Below, piece after piece: positions 5,999 through 6,142 of a DNA stretch of 6,142 nt. This DNA is from Treponema sp. (GTDB lineage: Bacteria; Spirochaetota; Spirochaetia; Treponematales; Breznakiellaceae), in NCBI GenBank assembly GCA_009784995.1, contig WQXE01000113.1:1-6142 (forward strand), in the 5' to 3' direction. How positions within the stretch are numbered: position 1 is the stretch's first letter; every line of letters begins with the position of its first letter. A program made the translations under genes and the position numbers. Below the pieces are notes generated by a model. The model made no database searches and had not been told where the DNA came from. It worked only from the letters and a program-made list of their open reading frames with translations.

Positions 5999-6014
5999 CC
6001 AAAAACGGTAGCTG
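5992..6014 (+). terminator. Stem-loop over the pseudogene stop codon
   Basis: CAGCTA (5992-5997) pairs with TAGCTG (6009-6014). After a bulged A, CC/GG adds two pairs (5999-6000 with 6007-6008) around the loop AAAAAC. There is no T-run directly after it, only TTTT at 6029-6032, so termination is doubtful. Confidence 0.25.
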
Positions 6015-6028
6015 CTACTGATTAAGAA

Positions 6029-6059
6029 TTTTCAACCACGAACCACACGAAGGTTCGTG
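6029..6059. repeat. Right copy of the direct repeat, fused to a perfect 8-bp inverted repeat
   Basis: The right direct-repeat copy (6029-6042) runs into a palindrome: CACGAACC (6037-6044) and GGTTCGTG (6052-6059) are exact reverse complements around ACACGAA. The wording, with ACCACGAACC then ACACGAAGG, resembles the CACGAA-rich dispersed intergenic repeats seen in many environmental bacteria. Identity with any named repeat family is not established here. Confidence 0.5.
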
Positions 6060-6142
6060 ATATTGCGATAATTACCTATAGTTAATTCGCACCCATACGC
6101 TAAATACTTGCTACATAAGGACTTAGCGTTGCTAGTTCGGTA
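6060..6142. other. Non-coding end of the window
   Basis: No supported gene is visible. ACGCTAA (6097-6103) and TTAGCGT (6123-6129) form a 7-bp inverted repeat around 19 bases, which may be chance or the edge of a repeat continuing beyond the window. A minus-strand frame is open from the window end to a stop at 6032-6034, but it reads through the palindrome and resembles no protein I know. Confidence 0.3.

Noticed and set aside
6032..6142. Minus-strand open frame entering from the window end as the 3' end of another gene
   Set aside because: It has only 36 sense codons in view, reads through a palindromic repeat and stops inside it, and resembles no known protein. It would need sequence beyond 6142 to judge.

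Overview
The window is from an AT-rich bacterial chromosome and is dominated by a compact de novo pyrimidine operon, all on the + strand. The probable host is a spirochaete of the Treponema type. The basis is an ankyrin-repeat gene next to a broken Rpn/PD-(D/E)XK-type gene whose C-terminal half resembles a family I associate with treponemes, plus the coupled pyrB-pyrI-pyrF-pyrK-pyrD-pyrE order. This is inference. A clostridial or other anaerobic host cannot be excluded, because the same pyr order and the NAD-linked PyrD/PyrK pair also occur there.

Layout. Positions 1-413 hold the 3' end of an ankyrin-repeat gene. Positions 434-507 are a complete tRNA-Arg (anticodon CCG, CCA not encoded). Positions 508-886 have no convincing gene but are dense in structure. 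They hold a near-consensus promoter (539-566), an imperfection-poor three-way-junction fold (582-651), two 38-bp tandem copies each ending in the last 18 bases of the tRNA (675-752), a perfect 9+9 inverted repeat (762-784), a second strong promoter (795-824) and a leader with mutually exclusive hairpins (834-870). Positions 887-5477 are pyrB, pyrI, pyrF, pyrK, pyrD and pyrE, overlapping by 4-17 bases or separated by 6. Positions 5478-6142 hold a weak terminator candidate, a 5'-truncated Rpn-like pseudogene bracketed by a short direct repeat, and palindromic non-coding DNA.

How the genes work together. PyrB and PyrI form a regulated aspartate carbamoyltransferase. PyrD with its electron-transfer partner PyrK oxidises dihydroorotate to orotate and passes electrons to NAD+. 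PyrE adds ribose phosphate and PyrF decarboxylates OMP to UMP. Genes for carbamoyl phosphate synthase and dihydroorotase are not in the window and must lie elsewhere.

The pyr genes are ordinary and intact. The unusual part is 508-870: apparent integration scars at the tRNA end, a promoter-linked structured element, and a possible attenuator-like pyr leader. I do not see a clear new defence or metabolic system.
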